Source: Petaurus breviceps papuanus | Lineage: Eukaryota; Chordata; Mammalia; Diprotodontia; Petauridae | Assembly: GCA_028583685.1 (NCBI GenBank) | Contig: JAMXIF010001194.1 | Coordinates: forward strand, 19,863,934 to 19,927,933 | Reading direction: 5' to 3' | DNA: 64,000 nt | Shown here: piece after piece, positions 23,391 through 34,204 of the stretch | Numbering within the stretch: the stretch's first letter is position 1 | Layout: every line of letters starts with the position of its first letter | Notes under the pieces: generated by a model | Databases searched by the model: none | Seen by the model: the letters and a program-made list of their open reading frames with translations, nothing else | What the model was told of the DNA's origin: nothing | Made by a program: the position numbers and the translations under genes

Positions 23391-23535
23391 AGGCAGTTAG
23401 GTGGCACAGTGAATGGAGCACCAGCCCTGGAGTCAGGAGGACCTGAGTTCAAATCCATACTTACTTAGCTGTGTGACTTTGGGCAAGTCACTTAACCCCA
23501 ATTACCTTGCCTTCCCCCTCAAAAAAAATTTTAAA
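23391..23535 (+). mobile_element. WSINE-type SINE, first of a tandem pair
   Basis: AGGCAGTTAGGTGGCACAGT head, CCCCAATTACCTTGCCTTCC end; inserted in the antisense L1. Confidence 0.88.
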
Positions 23536-23547
23536 TTAAAAAAAATT

Positions 23548-23709
23548 GGGGTGGCTAGGTGGCACAGTGAGTAGAGCACTGTCCCTAGAGTCAGAAGGAC
23601 CTGAATTCAAATCTGGCCTCAGACACTTACTAGCCATGTGACCTTGGGCAAGTCATTTAACCCCAATTGCCCTGCCCTCCCCCCTCCAAAAAAGCAAAAA
23701 AAAAAAAAG
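23548..23709 (+). mobile_element. WSINE-type SINE, second of a tandem pair
   Basis: GGGTGGCTAGGTGGCACAGT head to a poly-A before TTTGCCTCAATATTC, where the L1 resumes. Only an A/T-rich spacer separates it from the first SINE, so it likely landed in that SINE's tail. Confidence 0.9.
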
Positions 23710-23964
23710 TTTGCCTCAATATTCACCAGGAATATTGGTCTTATAGCTTTTCTTCTCTGCTTTGGTTCTCCTTGGTTTAGGTATCAAGACCATGTTTACT
23801 TCATAGAAGAAATGTGGTAGAATCCCTTATTTTCCTATTTTTTTCAAAGAGTTTATGTAATCTTAGATTGTTCTTTGAATGTTTTATATAATTTACTTGT
23901 AAATCCATCTGACCCTGTAGTACATGACTTTTGTGTTCACCCATAACTACAATTTAGATATTTG

Positions 23965-25060
23965 GTCTGCTGAGACTTGTTTTAATAAATGACCAAAGTG
24001 CATTTATAAATGTAACTCTACATTTAGGTACATGTCATTAAACCTTACTTTACAAGTTAGAGATCAACATCAATTTAGGTCAAATGATTAATTCTATGTT
24101 AAAAGATTCTAGAAAAAACTTCAAATCCAGCACGGGTTGCATTGCGTATAGTAGCACTTTTAATGTTTATTGAAGATACTACTTGTAGACTTTAGAATGT
24201 ATAATTCTAGCACCCTTTCACCTTTTTTCCTAGATGGCAATGACTATTTTCCATTATATTTCTAGAAACTTAACAAATGCTTACTTAGTTAAACTGAATT
24301 ATTATCACTAATAAATATTTGTCTAGCATGTTACAGTGGAGACTCAAAGAGACCTAAAGCACAGTCCTTGTCAGGGAGAAAGGACATGGACATATTAAGT
24401 AAAGAAAACTATAGTTTTAGAGGTGGAAAGGGATCCATCCAGGCCCATTCCCTCATTTTACAGATAAATAAATTGAGACCCAATTTACAAAACTTACTAA
24501 ACTGATACTAAGTACAATGTTGTCAACATCATGATTGTCACCACCACCATTATAATTATTGTTTTAAAAATTATTATAAAAGTTCAGAGGAAAAACCAAA
24601 TATCAAGGAGTTGGTGAAAGTTAGAGAAGGAATAGGGAAATTGTGATGGTTAACTACTTTTCTGAATATAAATAGTTGTAAATATAGTTGATTGGGAAAG
24701 CAATGGAAAAGTTTATTCTCAAAAATCAAGAGCTGATTTAGAATGATATATATCAGACCTTTATCTAGATTTTTTTTCCTCTACTCCGTTGGAAGTAAGA
24801 GGAAGAAAAACAAATGAAATGCTTTCTATATCAGAAAAAGATGACTGAAGAATCACACTGAGTTTATATCTCCTTTCCCAAGGTGATCTCTCTATAAAAT
24901 GTCAGTTTATTGATTGTTTCTAATTTAGTTCAACTTTGAAATAAATCAATTTATTTAGTATTTAACATGCACAGAAAGTTTTGTTTTATCTTAACTCAGG
25001 TGAGGTTACTGGCTTTACCAAATAGTTGATCAAGTTGTTTTGATCTGAAACTATTTAGCG
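23965..25060. other. Unassigned AT-rich stretch
   Basis: No exon or clear repeat apart from a short MIR-like antisense scrap at about 24410-24495 (CCCTCATTTTACAGATAAAT). Confidence 0.35.
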
Positions 25061-25067
25061 AGATCTG

Positions 25068-25440
25068 TAATCTGGCTTCCATCTTCATCATTCAACTGAA
25101 ACTGCCCTCTCCAAAGTCACCAGTGATCTCTTAATCACTAAATGTGGTAGTCTTTTCTCAATCTTCATTCTTCATGACCTATCTGGTACTTTTGACATTG
25201 CTGACCAATCTCTCCTCCTGGATATGCTCTCCACTTTGGGTTTTCATGACACAATTCTCTCCTAGTTCTTTTTCTACCTGACTGATTCTGCTCATTCTCA
25301 TTTGCTAGCTGATCCATATTATGACCCTAACTCTGCATGCTCCCTCAAGGCTCTTTCCTATGACTCTTCTTTTACCCTTACATTTTCTCTCAGGAACATC
25401 ATTAGCTCCCATAGGTTACTATCCTATCTACGCAGATCAC
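25068..25440 (+). mobile_element. L2 LINE RT region
   Basis: TCATCATTCAACTGAAACTG, AAGTCACCAGTGATCTCTTA, TGACCTATCTGGTACTTTTG: the L2 RT core segment (consensus reads LDLSAAFDTVDH). Continues at 25990 after an interruption. Confidence 0.8.
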
Positions 25441-25494
25441 TTCCATCTAGCTAGCTAGCTACATATCAATATCTATTATCTGTCTATATATCTA

Positions 25495-25860
25495 TGTGTG
25501 TTTGTGTTTCAAGCATTGGACTAGGTGCTGTGGGAATAGGAGTCCAAAGAATGAAACAATCCCTACTCATCAGGAAATTACATTGTAATGGGACAATCAA
25601 TCCATTTGATATAAAGTATACAAATACAAATAGATACAAAAGAGCTAAATACAAGATCAAAGCCCATACAAGCAGTGACAGGGGTTGGGGGAGAGATCAG
25701 TAAAAGCTCCACATAGAAAATAGTGTTTGAGCTGTATCTTAAAGAAAAGAGAAGTACTCTATATTACTGAGATATGGAGGAAGTACATTCCAGACATGGG
25801 TGGTGATCAATGCAAAAGCACAGAGATGGAAATTGGAGTGTTGTGTGCGAAGAAGAGGCT
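25495..25860 (-). mobile_element. L2 3' part, antisense, inserted in an L2
   Basis: AAGCATTGGACTAGGTGCTG, GTAATGGGACAATCAATCC, GACATGGGTGGTGATCAATG: antisense tail and UTR. Flanked by CTAG, TATC and (TG/CA)n simple repeats (25440-25500, 25890-25985). Confidence 0.6.
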
Positions 25861-26094
25861 AGACAACTAGATCTAGACATATCTAGATAAATGTGAGTGT
25901 GTGTATACATATATTTCTATTAATATTAACATAGGGATGATATAAGGATAGATACTGATGTGTATACATACACACACACACACCATCTCTCCCCTGAGCT
26001 TCAGTCCCACATCACTCAACAATTGCCTGTTGGACATTTCAAACTGGATGTCCCAAAGACATCTCAAATTCAAAGCCATCAAAACTAAACTCAT

Positions 26095-26214
26095 GGAAGG
26101 AAGGAAGGAAGGAAGGAAGGAAGGAAGGAAGGAAGGAAGGAAGGAAGGAAGGAAGGAAGGAAGGAAGGAAGGAAGGAAGGAAGGAAGGAAGGAAGGAAGG
26201 AAGGAAGGAAGGAA
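26095..26214 (+). repeat. (GGAA)30 microsatellite, uninterrupted
   Basis: 120 bases of perfect GGAA with no interruption, inside L2 coding sequence and directly followed by a second array. Confidence 0.97.
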
Positions 26215-26281
26215 AAGACAAAGACAAAGACAAAGACAAAGACAAAGACAAAGACAAAGACAAAGACAAAGACAAAAGACA
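26215..26281 (+). repeat. (AAAGAC)n microsatellite
   Basis: About ten near-perfect AAAGAC units directly after the GGAA array, with one extra A near the end. Confidence 0.95.
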
Positions 26282-26815
26282 AAGGAAGAGAACTCTTAAC
26301 ATCTTCCAGACTTCCATATTTTTATACAAGGTACCACCATCATTCCAATTTCCCAGGCTCACAACTTTGACAACTTGACTCTTCAATCTCCCTCATTGGA
26401 AATTGGATTTATATCCAACAGTCAAATCTTTCCACTTCTACCTTCTACCAGTTCTAAAACTAGGATTCCATTGCATTATTCTAATGACTGGATTTTGGAA
26501 TAATTTTAATAATTAGCATTAACAATATATAATTTAATCTATTTGGATGCTCCTTTTACAAAAACATATCAAACCTCTGAACATACTAGATGGTCTTCAG
26601 TAGTTGTTGGCACTGAAAAATCTGTTGCCCCGTGGCCAATATGGTGATGAGCCTCTCTGAGCTTAGAGAAATGGATCCTCAGACCATAGACGTACATGAA
26701 AAACACATACTTAAAGCCACTCCAGCTTGGTAGGGCTTACCAAAGCTTGGACTACACAAGCATAACCTTTGAGAAACTAAGGTCATTTCTATGCCATGAT
26801 AAAACATTGGAAGAC

Positions 26816-26945
26816 TAGTGTGATTCAGTTGCATAGTAGATAAAATGCTAGCTCTGGAGTCAGGGAAACCTAGTTTCAAATATCATATCAGAAATTCATA
26901 AGCAATGTAACCCTGGACAAGATGCTTAACCTCTCTAATTGAGAC
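26816..26945 (+). mobile_element. MIR-like SINE, 5' part
   Basis: TTCAGTTGCATAGTAGATAA, GCTCTGGAGTCAGGGAAACC, TTTCAAATATC and GATGCTTAACCTCTC in SINE order. Confidence 0.6.
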
Positions 26946-26949
26946 CATT

Positions 26950-28872
26950 TGCCAAGAGTTCTCTCTTCTCCTTCCTACCCCAGCCCCCACATCACTCATA
27001 TTTCTTTCCCTACTATCTCCTCTTTCATTTTTATCTCACATGAAAAGATAATCCTTCTCCTTGCTAAGGCTAACCCCTCTAACATATATACCCTTGATCC
27101 CTTCCCATCCTATCTTCTCCACTAGATCCCCACTTTCACTTATCTTCAATTCCTCCCTGTATACTGGTTGCTTCCTGACCACCCCCAAATAGACCCATGT
27201 CACCCCCATGCTTTTTTTTTTTTGCTTTTTTTTTTGGAGGGGAGAGGGCAGGACAATTGGGGTTAAGTGACCTGCCCAAGGTCACATGGCTAGTAAGTGT
27301 ATCAAGTGTCTGAGGTCGCATTTGAACTCAGGTCCTCCCGACTCCAGAGCCCCAGTGCTCTATTCACTGAGCCACCTAGCCGCCCCACACCCCCATGCTT
27401 TAAAAAACCATCCCTGCTGGCTATGTTTTATATCTCTCCTCCATGGCTAAACTCCAAGAGAAAGCCATTTACACTCAGTACCTCCACTTCCTTCACTCAA
27501 TTCAAAATTCTTTGCAATGTGGCTTCCAGTCTCATCAATCAATTCAAACCACTGTCCACAAAGATATCAGTGATGTGTTGAGCTCCAAAGCTAATGCCCT
27601 CTTGTCAATCTTCATCTACCCACTTGACCTTTCTAAAGTCTTTAACACTATCGATCACCTTATTCTCCTGGGCACTCTCTCCTCTCTAGGGTTTTTGTGG
27701 CACTTCTCTTTCCTGGTTCTTCTCCTGCCTATCTGACTACTTCCCAATCTCTTTTGTTAGACCATCTATTTCACACCCTCTAACCATGGGTGTTCCCCAA
27801 GGGTCTATAGTGAGCCCTTTTCTCTTTTTCCCTTCATGCCTTTGTACTTGGTGATCTATCGGTTCCAATGGGTTTAATGATCATCTCTAGATAGATGTTT
27901 CCCAAATCTATATATCCAGCTCTAGTCTCTCTCCTGACCTCCAATCTCACATCACTAGCTGCTCCTTGAACATCTTAAACAGGTTATCCCCTAGACATTC
28001 CAAATTCAACATGTCCAAAATGGAAATTATCTCTTCTTCACAATACTCCTCTTTTCTAAACTCCTATTTCTGTCAAGGACACCACCATCTTTCCAGTCAC
28101 CCAGGCACACAACCTCTTTGTCATCCTTGACCTCTCACTTATGTTCAACCCACATACCCACTCTGTAGCCAAGTCCTGTAGTTTCTCCCCTCACAATATC
28201 TCTTGAATATGTCCTCTTCTCTCCACTTACACAGCTGTCATCCTGGTGCATGAACTCATTCTTTAACTATTTAAATTGTTTTCTGGAAGGTCTACCTGCC
28301 TCGTCTTTCCTCACTCCCATCTGTCTTCCATTAACCTTCCAAAATGACTTTTCTAGAGTACAAGTCTATGTCACATACACCCCAACTCAAACTCCAGGGG
28401 CTTTCTATCTCCCCCAGGATTAAATATAAATTCAATGGTTTGAATTTTAAAGCCCTTTATAAGCTGATCTCTTCCCACCTTTTCAGTCTTTTTATACTAT
28501 ATACTCAATGTACACTAGGATCCAGTGACACAAACTTTTGAGTATTACTTGGCACACAACACCCCATGTCCCAAGTCTGTGCCTCTTTCCTGGCTGTCCC
28601 CTTTGCTTAGAATGCTCTCCCATCCCACTTCCTACTTCTAGTTTCCCTTCTTCAAGTTTCAATTCAAATCTCTTCTGCAAGAGGCCTTTCCTGGTTTCCA
28701 CTTAATAACAGTGCTTTCTCCAGGAAATTGATCGACAATGTACGTATGTCCTACTTACATAATTGTCCACATATTGTGTCTCCCATTAAAGGAGAGGCAG
28801 ACACTGTTTTTGGTATCTTTAGCCCTTAGTACAGTGTTCTTGCACATAGTAAATGCTGAATAAATATTGACT
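26950..28872 (+). mobile_element. L2 LINE, long copy: pre-RT segment to 3' tail
   Basis: The longest L2 in the window. Sense order: CCCCACATCACTCATATTTC; GCTAACCCCTCTAACATATA; a SINE at 27215-27387; GGCTAAACTCCAAGAGAAAG; RT core with TATCGATCACC and AACCATGGGTGTTCCCCAAG; CAACATGTCCAAAATGGAAA; TTTTTATACTATATACTC; tail CACATAGTAAATGCTGAATA. The reading frame is broken in many places; this is a fossil LINE, not a gene. Confidence 0.85.
27215..27387 (-). mobile_element. WSINE-type SINE, antisense, inserted in the L2
   Basis: Poly-T, GGGTTAAGTGACCTGCCCAA, ending GAGCCACCTAGCCGCCCC. Perfect 14-base repeats CACCCCCATGCTTT at 27201-27214 and 27388-27401. Confidence 0.93.
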
Positions 28873-28874
28873 CA

Positions 28875-29015
28875 CTGTCAGCCTCAGTTTTTTCATTTGT
28901 AAAGTAAATATAATAAGACCTGTATTACTTACCTTAAGTATTGTCATGAGGAAAAAATGAGATAATGTATGTGAGATTCTTTGCAAGCTTTAAAGCCCTA
29001 GTAAATGTTAGTTGG
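28875..29015 (+). mobile_element. MIR 3' half
   Basis: GCCTCAGTTTTTTCATTTGT, AATGAGATAATGTATGTGAG, GCAAGCTTTAAAGC. Confidence 0.6.
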
Positions 29016-29314
29016 TCCCATTTTACAGATGAAGAAACTGAAAGTTGCAGATATCAGTGGGTCCTGCAGATAATACATAGTCTTCTAGTTTCTATTTCAG
29101 CACTTTTTTTTCCTCAAATAAGATTTTTTTTTATTCATTCTTTTCTTTGGGTGGCATTCAATTTGATCTTACTTTACTTCAATTTTTATTACTATACAAG
29201 TTATTCCTAAAGACTAAAGTGTAGCTGATGACTTTAGGAAGAACCACAAGCAAGTTCACTTTCTTATTTCTACCTGAAGAGTACACATCCCCTGATTCTC
29301 TTAGTAGAGTTCAA

Positions 29315-30165
29315 TTTAATTTAACAAATATATTAATCACCTACTACATGCAAGGTCTTATTCTAGACTTGAGGATGCAAAGATTAAAAATAAAAACTAT
29401 AGTTATTTTCAGAGAGCTTATTATTCTAAGAGGGTGGCGAAAGGTGTGACAAGTATGCAGATAAGCTGCTTTATACAAGGTAGAATTTGATAATGGGTAA
29501 AGGAGGGATCGGGATGTTCTAGAAAAACCTAAGGTAGGAGAGAACTTTCAGTTGGGGAAATGAGAGAACAATCTATGGTGCAGTTTGTACCAGAGCTAGG
29601 TCTTAAAGTTAGAGGAATCTGAGAGGCAGAAATAAGTATATTCTAAATCTAGGCTGAGGTACTTCTCTATAAAAATGTACGGAGGCAAGAGATGGTATGT
29701 TATGTTTGGCCACTGATTAGTTGTCTTGCTTAGCTGGAGTGTGGGGAAAATAAAGGAAAGAAGTTTAGAAAGGTAGGTGGAGGCTAAATTGTGAAAGACC
29801 TAGAGCAAGTTATTTGTATCTTATCTTGACACTGCAGATATGAGTAGAGGAGTGATATGGTCAAACCTATTTGTTAGGGAAATTATTTTCAGCACTTAAT
29901 GAAGGATGGATTGAGAAGGGATGAGATTGGAGGAAAAGAGACCTAAAGGCTAATACAGAAATCTGGGAGAAAAGTGATAAGGTCATGGATTAGGGCAGTG
30001 ATGAAGGGATAGAAACAGCAGGTATGGTGGCAGAATTGACAGGACTGGGCAACTAACTGGGAGGTTAATTGAAAAAAGGGAAGGATGGAAGATAACTAAG
30101 ACTACAAAACTAGGTGACCTGAAAGAACTGTAATGCCATCAACAGAAACAGAAATTAGGACAGAT
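29315..30165 (-). mobile_element. L2 3' part, antisense
   Basis: AATCACCTACTACATGCAAG, TTGTGAAAGACCTAGAGC, GATTGAGAAGGGATGAGATT, GACAGGACTGGGCAACTAAC. Diverged. Confidence 0.6.
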
Positions 30166-30194
30166 TATGGGGGTGAGAAGATGATGCATTCAAT

Positions 30195-30305
30195 TTAGAA
30201 TATAAGCTCTTTGAGGGTAAAGGCAATATTATGGTTTATATTACCAGTACCTAACAGCCCCATGCACATAGCAGGCACTTAATGAATGGTTGTTGAATTG
30301 AATTA
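30195..30305 (+). mobile_element. L2 3' tail
   Basis: AGAATATAAGCTCTTTGAGG, CATAGCAGGCACTTAATGAA, TGGTTGTTGAATTGAATT. Confidence 0.7.
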
Positions 30306-30399
30306 GCTACAAAATAACAATAATTAGAATATAATATATGGACATTTACATAGAGATTCTTCCCTAATGCCAAAGCTAACCCCAAGCCTCTGCTCTGAC

Positions 30400-30720
30400 A
30401 TTTATTAACAATAACAAGTCACTACATATTTCTGAGCCTATTTCCTAATCTATAAAGTGAGAATACTATTCACCTCTTACCTCATTGAGTTGTTCTAACC
30501 TTAAGAATTAGCAAGTGCCGGGTGGTCAGGTAGCACAGCGAGTAAGAGCACTGGCCCCAGTGTCGGGATGACCTGGGGATCGAATCCGGGCTCAGACACT
30601 TAGCACCCACCCAGAAACACCTGGCCGTGTAACCTTGAGCAAGTTACTTAATGCCAATTGCTTTAAAAAAAAAATTAGCAAGTGCTATAGGACTGGAGTC
30701 ATTAATAAAAATTATGATAA
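30400..30720 (+). mobile_element. MIR 3' half split by a SINE
   Basis: TGAGCCTATTTCCTAATCTA and CTCATTGAGTTGTTCTAACC before the SINE at 30519-30672, AATAAAAATTATGATAATAA after it. Confidence 0.55.
30519..30672 (+). mobile_element. Divergent SINE subfamily, copy 2
   Basis: GTGTCGGGATGACCTGGGG, B-box GGATCGAATCCGGGCTCAGA, ACCCAGAAACACCTGGCCGT, CCTTGAGCAAGTTACTTA. Perfect direct repeats AATTAGCAAGTGC at 30506-30518 and 30673-30685. Confidence 0.9.
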
Positions 30721-30782
30721 TAAGGCTGCATAAAGTTTCTGGGCTTTTTTTTCTCTGTTTTTTCCACTCTTCATGGCATAGT

Positions 30783-31020
30783 GCTAAACTTAGAACCTAG
30801 AAACCAAGGCTCACATTCGAACTCAGAGCCTTAATACCTGTATGACTCTAGATGAGTCACCTAAATTTTCTCAACGTGTTTCCTCATCTGAAAATTGGAA
30901 TAACAACAATCATCCTGCCTTGTTCAAGTATGGCTATGATGATCAAATGAGAGAAGAGGGTATGGAAAGTTATTTGTGAACCTTAAAGTTCGCTATCAAA
31001 GTACTATGTAATTATTACCA
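30783..31020 (+). mobile_element. MIR SINE, degraded
   Basis: CATTCGAACTCAGAGCC, TGTTTCCTCATCTGAAAATT, TATGATGATCAAATGAGAGA in SINE order. Confidence 0.55.
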
Positions 31021-31194
31021 TTTCATTTTCCCAAATGATTTTAGAAGCAAAAGTATTTCTATATGTGAATTCAGGGCTCCCTGTCTCTATTCTTACTGCC
31101 ATTTAAAAAAAAAAAGGATTGAACTAGCAGCATAGATAAAATTATTCATTGATCAACACTTATTTGTGGGGGACTGTGCTAATAGAAACTTATC

Positions 31195-31365
31195 TCCTTT
31201 ATAAATAACTATATGACTTTGGGCAAGTTACTTCTTTATGAGCTTCTTTTCTCTTTAGAAAAACGTGGTTAATAATACTTGTACTAAAGTGCAAAGTGCT
31301 AGAAATGATGGTGTTGTGCTCACTGATTTCTAGGTTTCTCTCCAACTCTATAATTCTATGAATTT
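31195..31365 (+). mobile_element. MIR scrap followed by CR1/L3 terminal scrap
   Basis: TGACTTTGGGCAAGTTACTT, then TCTCCAACTCTATAATTCTA, which is the CR1/L3 terminal end. Both short. Confidence 0.5.
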
Positions 31366-31469
31366 TCTAGAAACAGAGCTAAGGTCCCATCCCCTACTTC
31401 CAAGTATGAAAGTCTATATCTAGAGAAGAGTAAAATAAGTGCTAGAGATAAAGAGAACAAAAACAGATG

Positions 31470-32849
31470 AAACAAATACAGATAAATTTGTTTTTAATAA
31501 AGGAGTTAATTTTCTTTCAATCCTATATAAAACAATAGCCATTAAAAACTTCATTTTTGAAAGTAAAATATTTACATATGAACAAGTAACTGTGCAAAAT
31601 TTACAAGAAAAAAATGGAAAGACAGGATTTCCTAAAAGACAAAATAAAAGGTGTAACAGTTGTCAGGTGTTGATAAAAATACTGTTCAGCATTCAGTTTA
31701 CACGCGAGGGGTAGGGAAAGAGTGGGAAAGAGAGTCTAACATGGAAATTCACACAAAGAAAGCCAAAGTATTTACAGTCATAAAAGTACTATCAATAGAC
31801 AATTTAATACAATAACCTCTGAAAATATAAAGAACCAATTAGTATATTTGTAATAAAAAAATAGGTACAAAGAAGGGACTTTGCTCTGGACATCTTTAAA
31901 GTTGGCCCACAGCTTGCATACAGTCTTTTAGCAAAATAATTATAGTTTACATAGCCATTTTTATGTTATGTGCCAAAAATTATGTACAATTACCGACAAA
32001 ATACACCAACCATTTTTCAACACTTGATTCACACTGAGAAACAGTCTTTTGATGATTCTTCTCAACTTTGATTTTTTTTAATCTAAGCTTTCACTTTTAG
32101 CTAAAAAACACAGTGCAAGTAAAATATATTTATGCTGAAAAGGTTTTCATTTTTCTTTTAACTTTACAGCTTTACAAACTATAGCAAATAAAATGCTTTT
32201 TACAGATGCTAATATAACACATTCAGAAGGAACCCTCCTTTATGGACTCTCAGGGCCTCGAATAAGCAGTATTGTGATTAAAAACTGAGGTTATGTTTCT
32301 AAAATCAATTGAATATTCCTCTTGAATTTTGAACGTTTGGGGGAAGGGAGGAAGATAAATAGTCTAAAAATCAGTTTGCTTTGCCAACTGACTATTTAAA
32401 AAATAAAAAAAAGTGAAATGAGGTCATCGGCTGTCGACATATATACCTATGTAATAAGTGTAGTTAAGTCAAACTGAACTAAAATGCACAAATAATGTTG
32501 TAACTGCTACAAGTCTGACAAAGGGCAGCTAATTATTTGCTAAACGATTCCATCAGTCTTTATATATGGCTTGTTTGGCAAGAAGGCCACTCAATCAAAG
32601 ATGAGTTAAGATTTAATTGTCCTTTAATAATATCCACAGGCCTTTGTAAGTATTCTCACTGTTACAGAAATGGACTTTCTCTCATACTGAAGAATTGATT
32701 TATAAACAGGAATATAAAACTGTTCCATGTAAAGAGGTGGCTGTTTTTTAAACAATATCCCATTTGCTTGTTACAAAAAAGGCGTAATCTGCAAATATAT
32801 AAAAACGTCCCCAGGCGTCTCCATCAAAAATACCTTGATCTTTTCCATT
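31470..32849 (-). other. TAF4: Probable TAF4 3' untranslated region
   Basis: About 1.4 kb directly after the stop codon contains no recognisable interspersed repeat, whereas the DNA on either side is dense with them. No AATAAA was found on the minus strand here, but ATTAAA occurs at 31498-31493 and is followed by a T/GT-rich stretch (minus strand, about 31485-31445), as expected of a cleavage site near 31470. Other ATTAAA copies at 31808-31803, about 32083 and about 32620 could serve as earlier sites. The exact end is inferred. Confidence 0.6.
31493..31498 (-). promoter_or_regulatory. Candidate poly(A) signal ATTAAA for TAF4
   Basis: ATTAAA on the minus strand, about 1.35 kb after the TAF4 stop, followed by TGTATTTGTTT-like downstream sequence. 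It lies at the point where repeat-free sequence gives way to MIR and CR1 fragments. ATTAAA is the commonest variant of AATAAA. Without cDNA this is a candidate only. Confidence 0.45.
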
Positions 32850-33017
32850 TTACTTAAGGAATGCTTTGTATAGCAATAGTGAATGGCTTGTCTCTCGCTC
32901 ATTTTCTAAACAAAATATGAGGTCCCTGAGGTTGACCCGCGTTATCCTTTGTCGCGTAAACTGTCTAGTCGTTCCAACTCCAGAACCGCCTGGGACTGCT
33001 GTACTTGTTCCAGATCC
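32850..33017 (-). CDS. TAF4: TAF4 last coding exon with stop codon (residues 482-536)
   Basis: 168 bases: 55 codons plus TAA at 32852-32850; acceptor TTTTCAATAG. It begins with a flexible GSGTSTAVPGGSGVGTTRQF and ends with the conserved TAF4-family C-terminus TRQRITRVNLRDLIFCLENE, RETSHSLLLYKAFLK. The terminal segment separates TAF4 from TAF4B, which I recall ending in a different ALYLALLK-like sequence. Unlike the surroundings this exon contains several CpGs, as expected for conserved coding sequence. Confidence 0.97.
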   Translation of the reverse strand, partial: GSGTSTAVPGGSGVGTTRQFTRQRITRVNLRDLIFCLENERETSHSLLLYKAFLK

Positions 33018-33084
33018 CTATTGAAAAGAAAAAAGTAGGGGAAAAGGCTCCAGGTTAATATTTTCAAGTAGATATGTGAAAAAT

Positions 33085-33215
33085 CCTAAAAAGAACACAG
33101 GACTAAGAGTCAAGACTCAAATCCAGGTCTTCTGCCACTTACTAGCTCTGCGACCTTGGGCAAAACATGCAACTTTTTCTGAGATTTGGTTTCTTTTTGC
33201 TGTGAAAGGAAGGGC
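33085..33215 (+). mobile_element. MIR SINE in TAF4 last intron
   Basis: ACAGGACTAAGAGTCAAGAC, GCCACTTACTAGCTCTGCGA, CCTTGGGCAAAACATGC. It begins about 70 bases from the 3' splice site. Confidence 0.6.
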
Positions 33216-33989
33216 TGCTGTGAGAACAATGATTTGTTAAGTCTTGTAGTGCAAGGTAAAAGTGAACTACTACAAGCAGGCTTGTTAGGTAGGTCACCAA
33301 GTTTATATGAAGTTTTTCAAATGACAAAAGATGACTATAAATTGGATGTCTATTTCACTGCTCTCTTGTGTATGGGCCCATAATCAAATTCTGGAGACAC
33401 AGCATGTGAAGGAATAAGTTCCTTCTTGTTGTTATAGTCAGGATCCAAAAAATAATGACTGCTAGAGAACTGGAACTGACACCACAATCCTCATTCTCAC
33501 TACTGGGGTCATCCCAGTTGGAGATAAAAGTGCATTGTCCCCACAGAAATAGTTATAAATGGTGGTTAGGTATTTAATACAATTAGGACATTTCAATGAT
33601 TTTGTGAGATGAATTTATTTTAGTGGCTGACCAGAGGGTCACCTAACATTTGAATACTAATTAGAATGGAAAGAAACCGCTCTTCTAAGAACCTAAGTGT
33701 TAGGACCTCAGAGGCTATCCAGTCCAACTGGTACCTGATCAAGAATCTTTTCCAAGTCATCACCAACAGCCTCTGCTACTCCTCACTGATGGTGAGCAAC
33801 CCATTTTCTCCCAAGCTAGACCATTCTACTTCTGGAAAGCACTAATTTTTGAGAATTTTCCCCTTATCCCAAACTGAAATATGACTCTATGCAACTTCCA
33901 CACACCGAAATAGTGCTGCCCACTAGTCACTAGTCAAAATAAATCTAATCCCCCTTCTTCACATCAGTCCTTTAAAAAGTAGGAGACAG

Positions 33990-34164
33990 GGGACAGCTAG
34001 GTGGTGCAGTGAATAGAGCACTGGCCCTGGAGTCAGGAGGACCAGAGTTGAAATCTGGCCTCAGACACTTAACATTTACTAGCCGTGTGACCTCGGGCAA
34101 GTCACTTAACCCCAACTGCCCTGCCCTCACCCCTCCAAAAAGCACCAAAAAAAAAAAAAAAAAG
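33990..34164 (+). mobile_element. WSINE-type SINE inside the CR1/L3
   Basis: GGACAGCTAGGTGGTGCAGT head, CACCCCTCCAAAAAGC tail, direct repeats AGGAGACAG at 33981-33989 and 34165-34173, which rejoin the CR1 sequence. Confidence 0.93.
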
Positions 34165-34204
34165 AGGAGACAGCTATTGGGTTCCCCTGGAATCCTGATC
34201 TTAT

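Larger units (their letters stand above)
21545..23960 (-). mobile_element. L1 LINE 3' half: ORF2 RT to 3' end, antisense
   Basis: The minus strand translates to L1 ORF2 C-terminal sequence: EWLDKLWYINGMEYYSAI (21720s), NKGLISKIYRKWIKIYKNKS (22250s) and WENWKEAWHKLV (22600s). The 5' boundary lies at the TGSDGF-like RT start near 23910. Two SINEs interrupt it at 23391-23709. Confidence 0.85.
25990..26470 (+). mobile_element. L2 LINE, post-RT segment split by microsatellites
   Basis: Before the microsatellite: LLDISNWMSQRHLKFKAIKT in the plus frame. After it: GTACCACCATCATTCCAATT and CCAGGCTCACAACTTTG. Together they are the same L2 region seen at 13280-13476. Confidence 0.75.

Noticed and set aside
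26039-26386. Open frames encoding repeated FLPS or KEGR units
   Set aside because: These are translations of the GGAA array and its neighbours (also near 2551-2852). Periodic sequence without stops is not a gene.
1-31440. Exons of a neighbouring gene such as CDH4 on the plus strand
   Set aside because: No cadherin-like or other conserved coding segment was recognised; all the longer open frames trace to repeats or have no resemblance.
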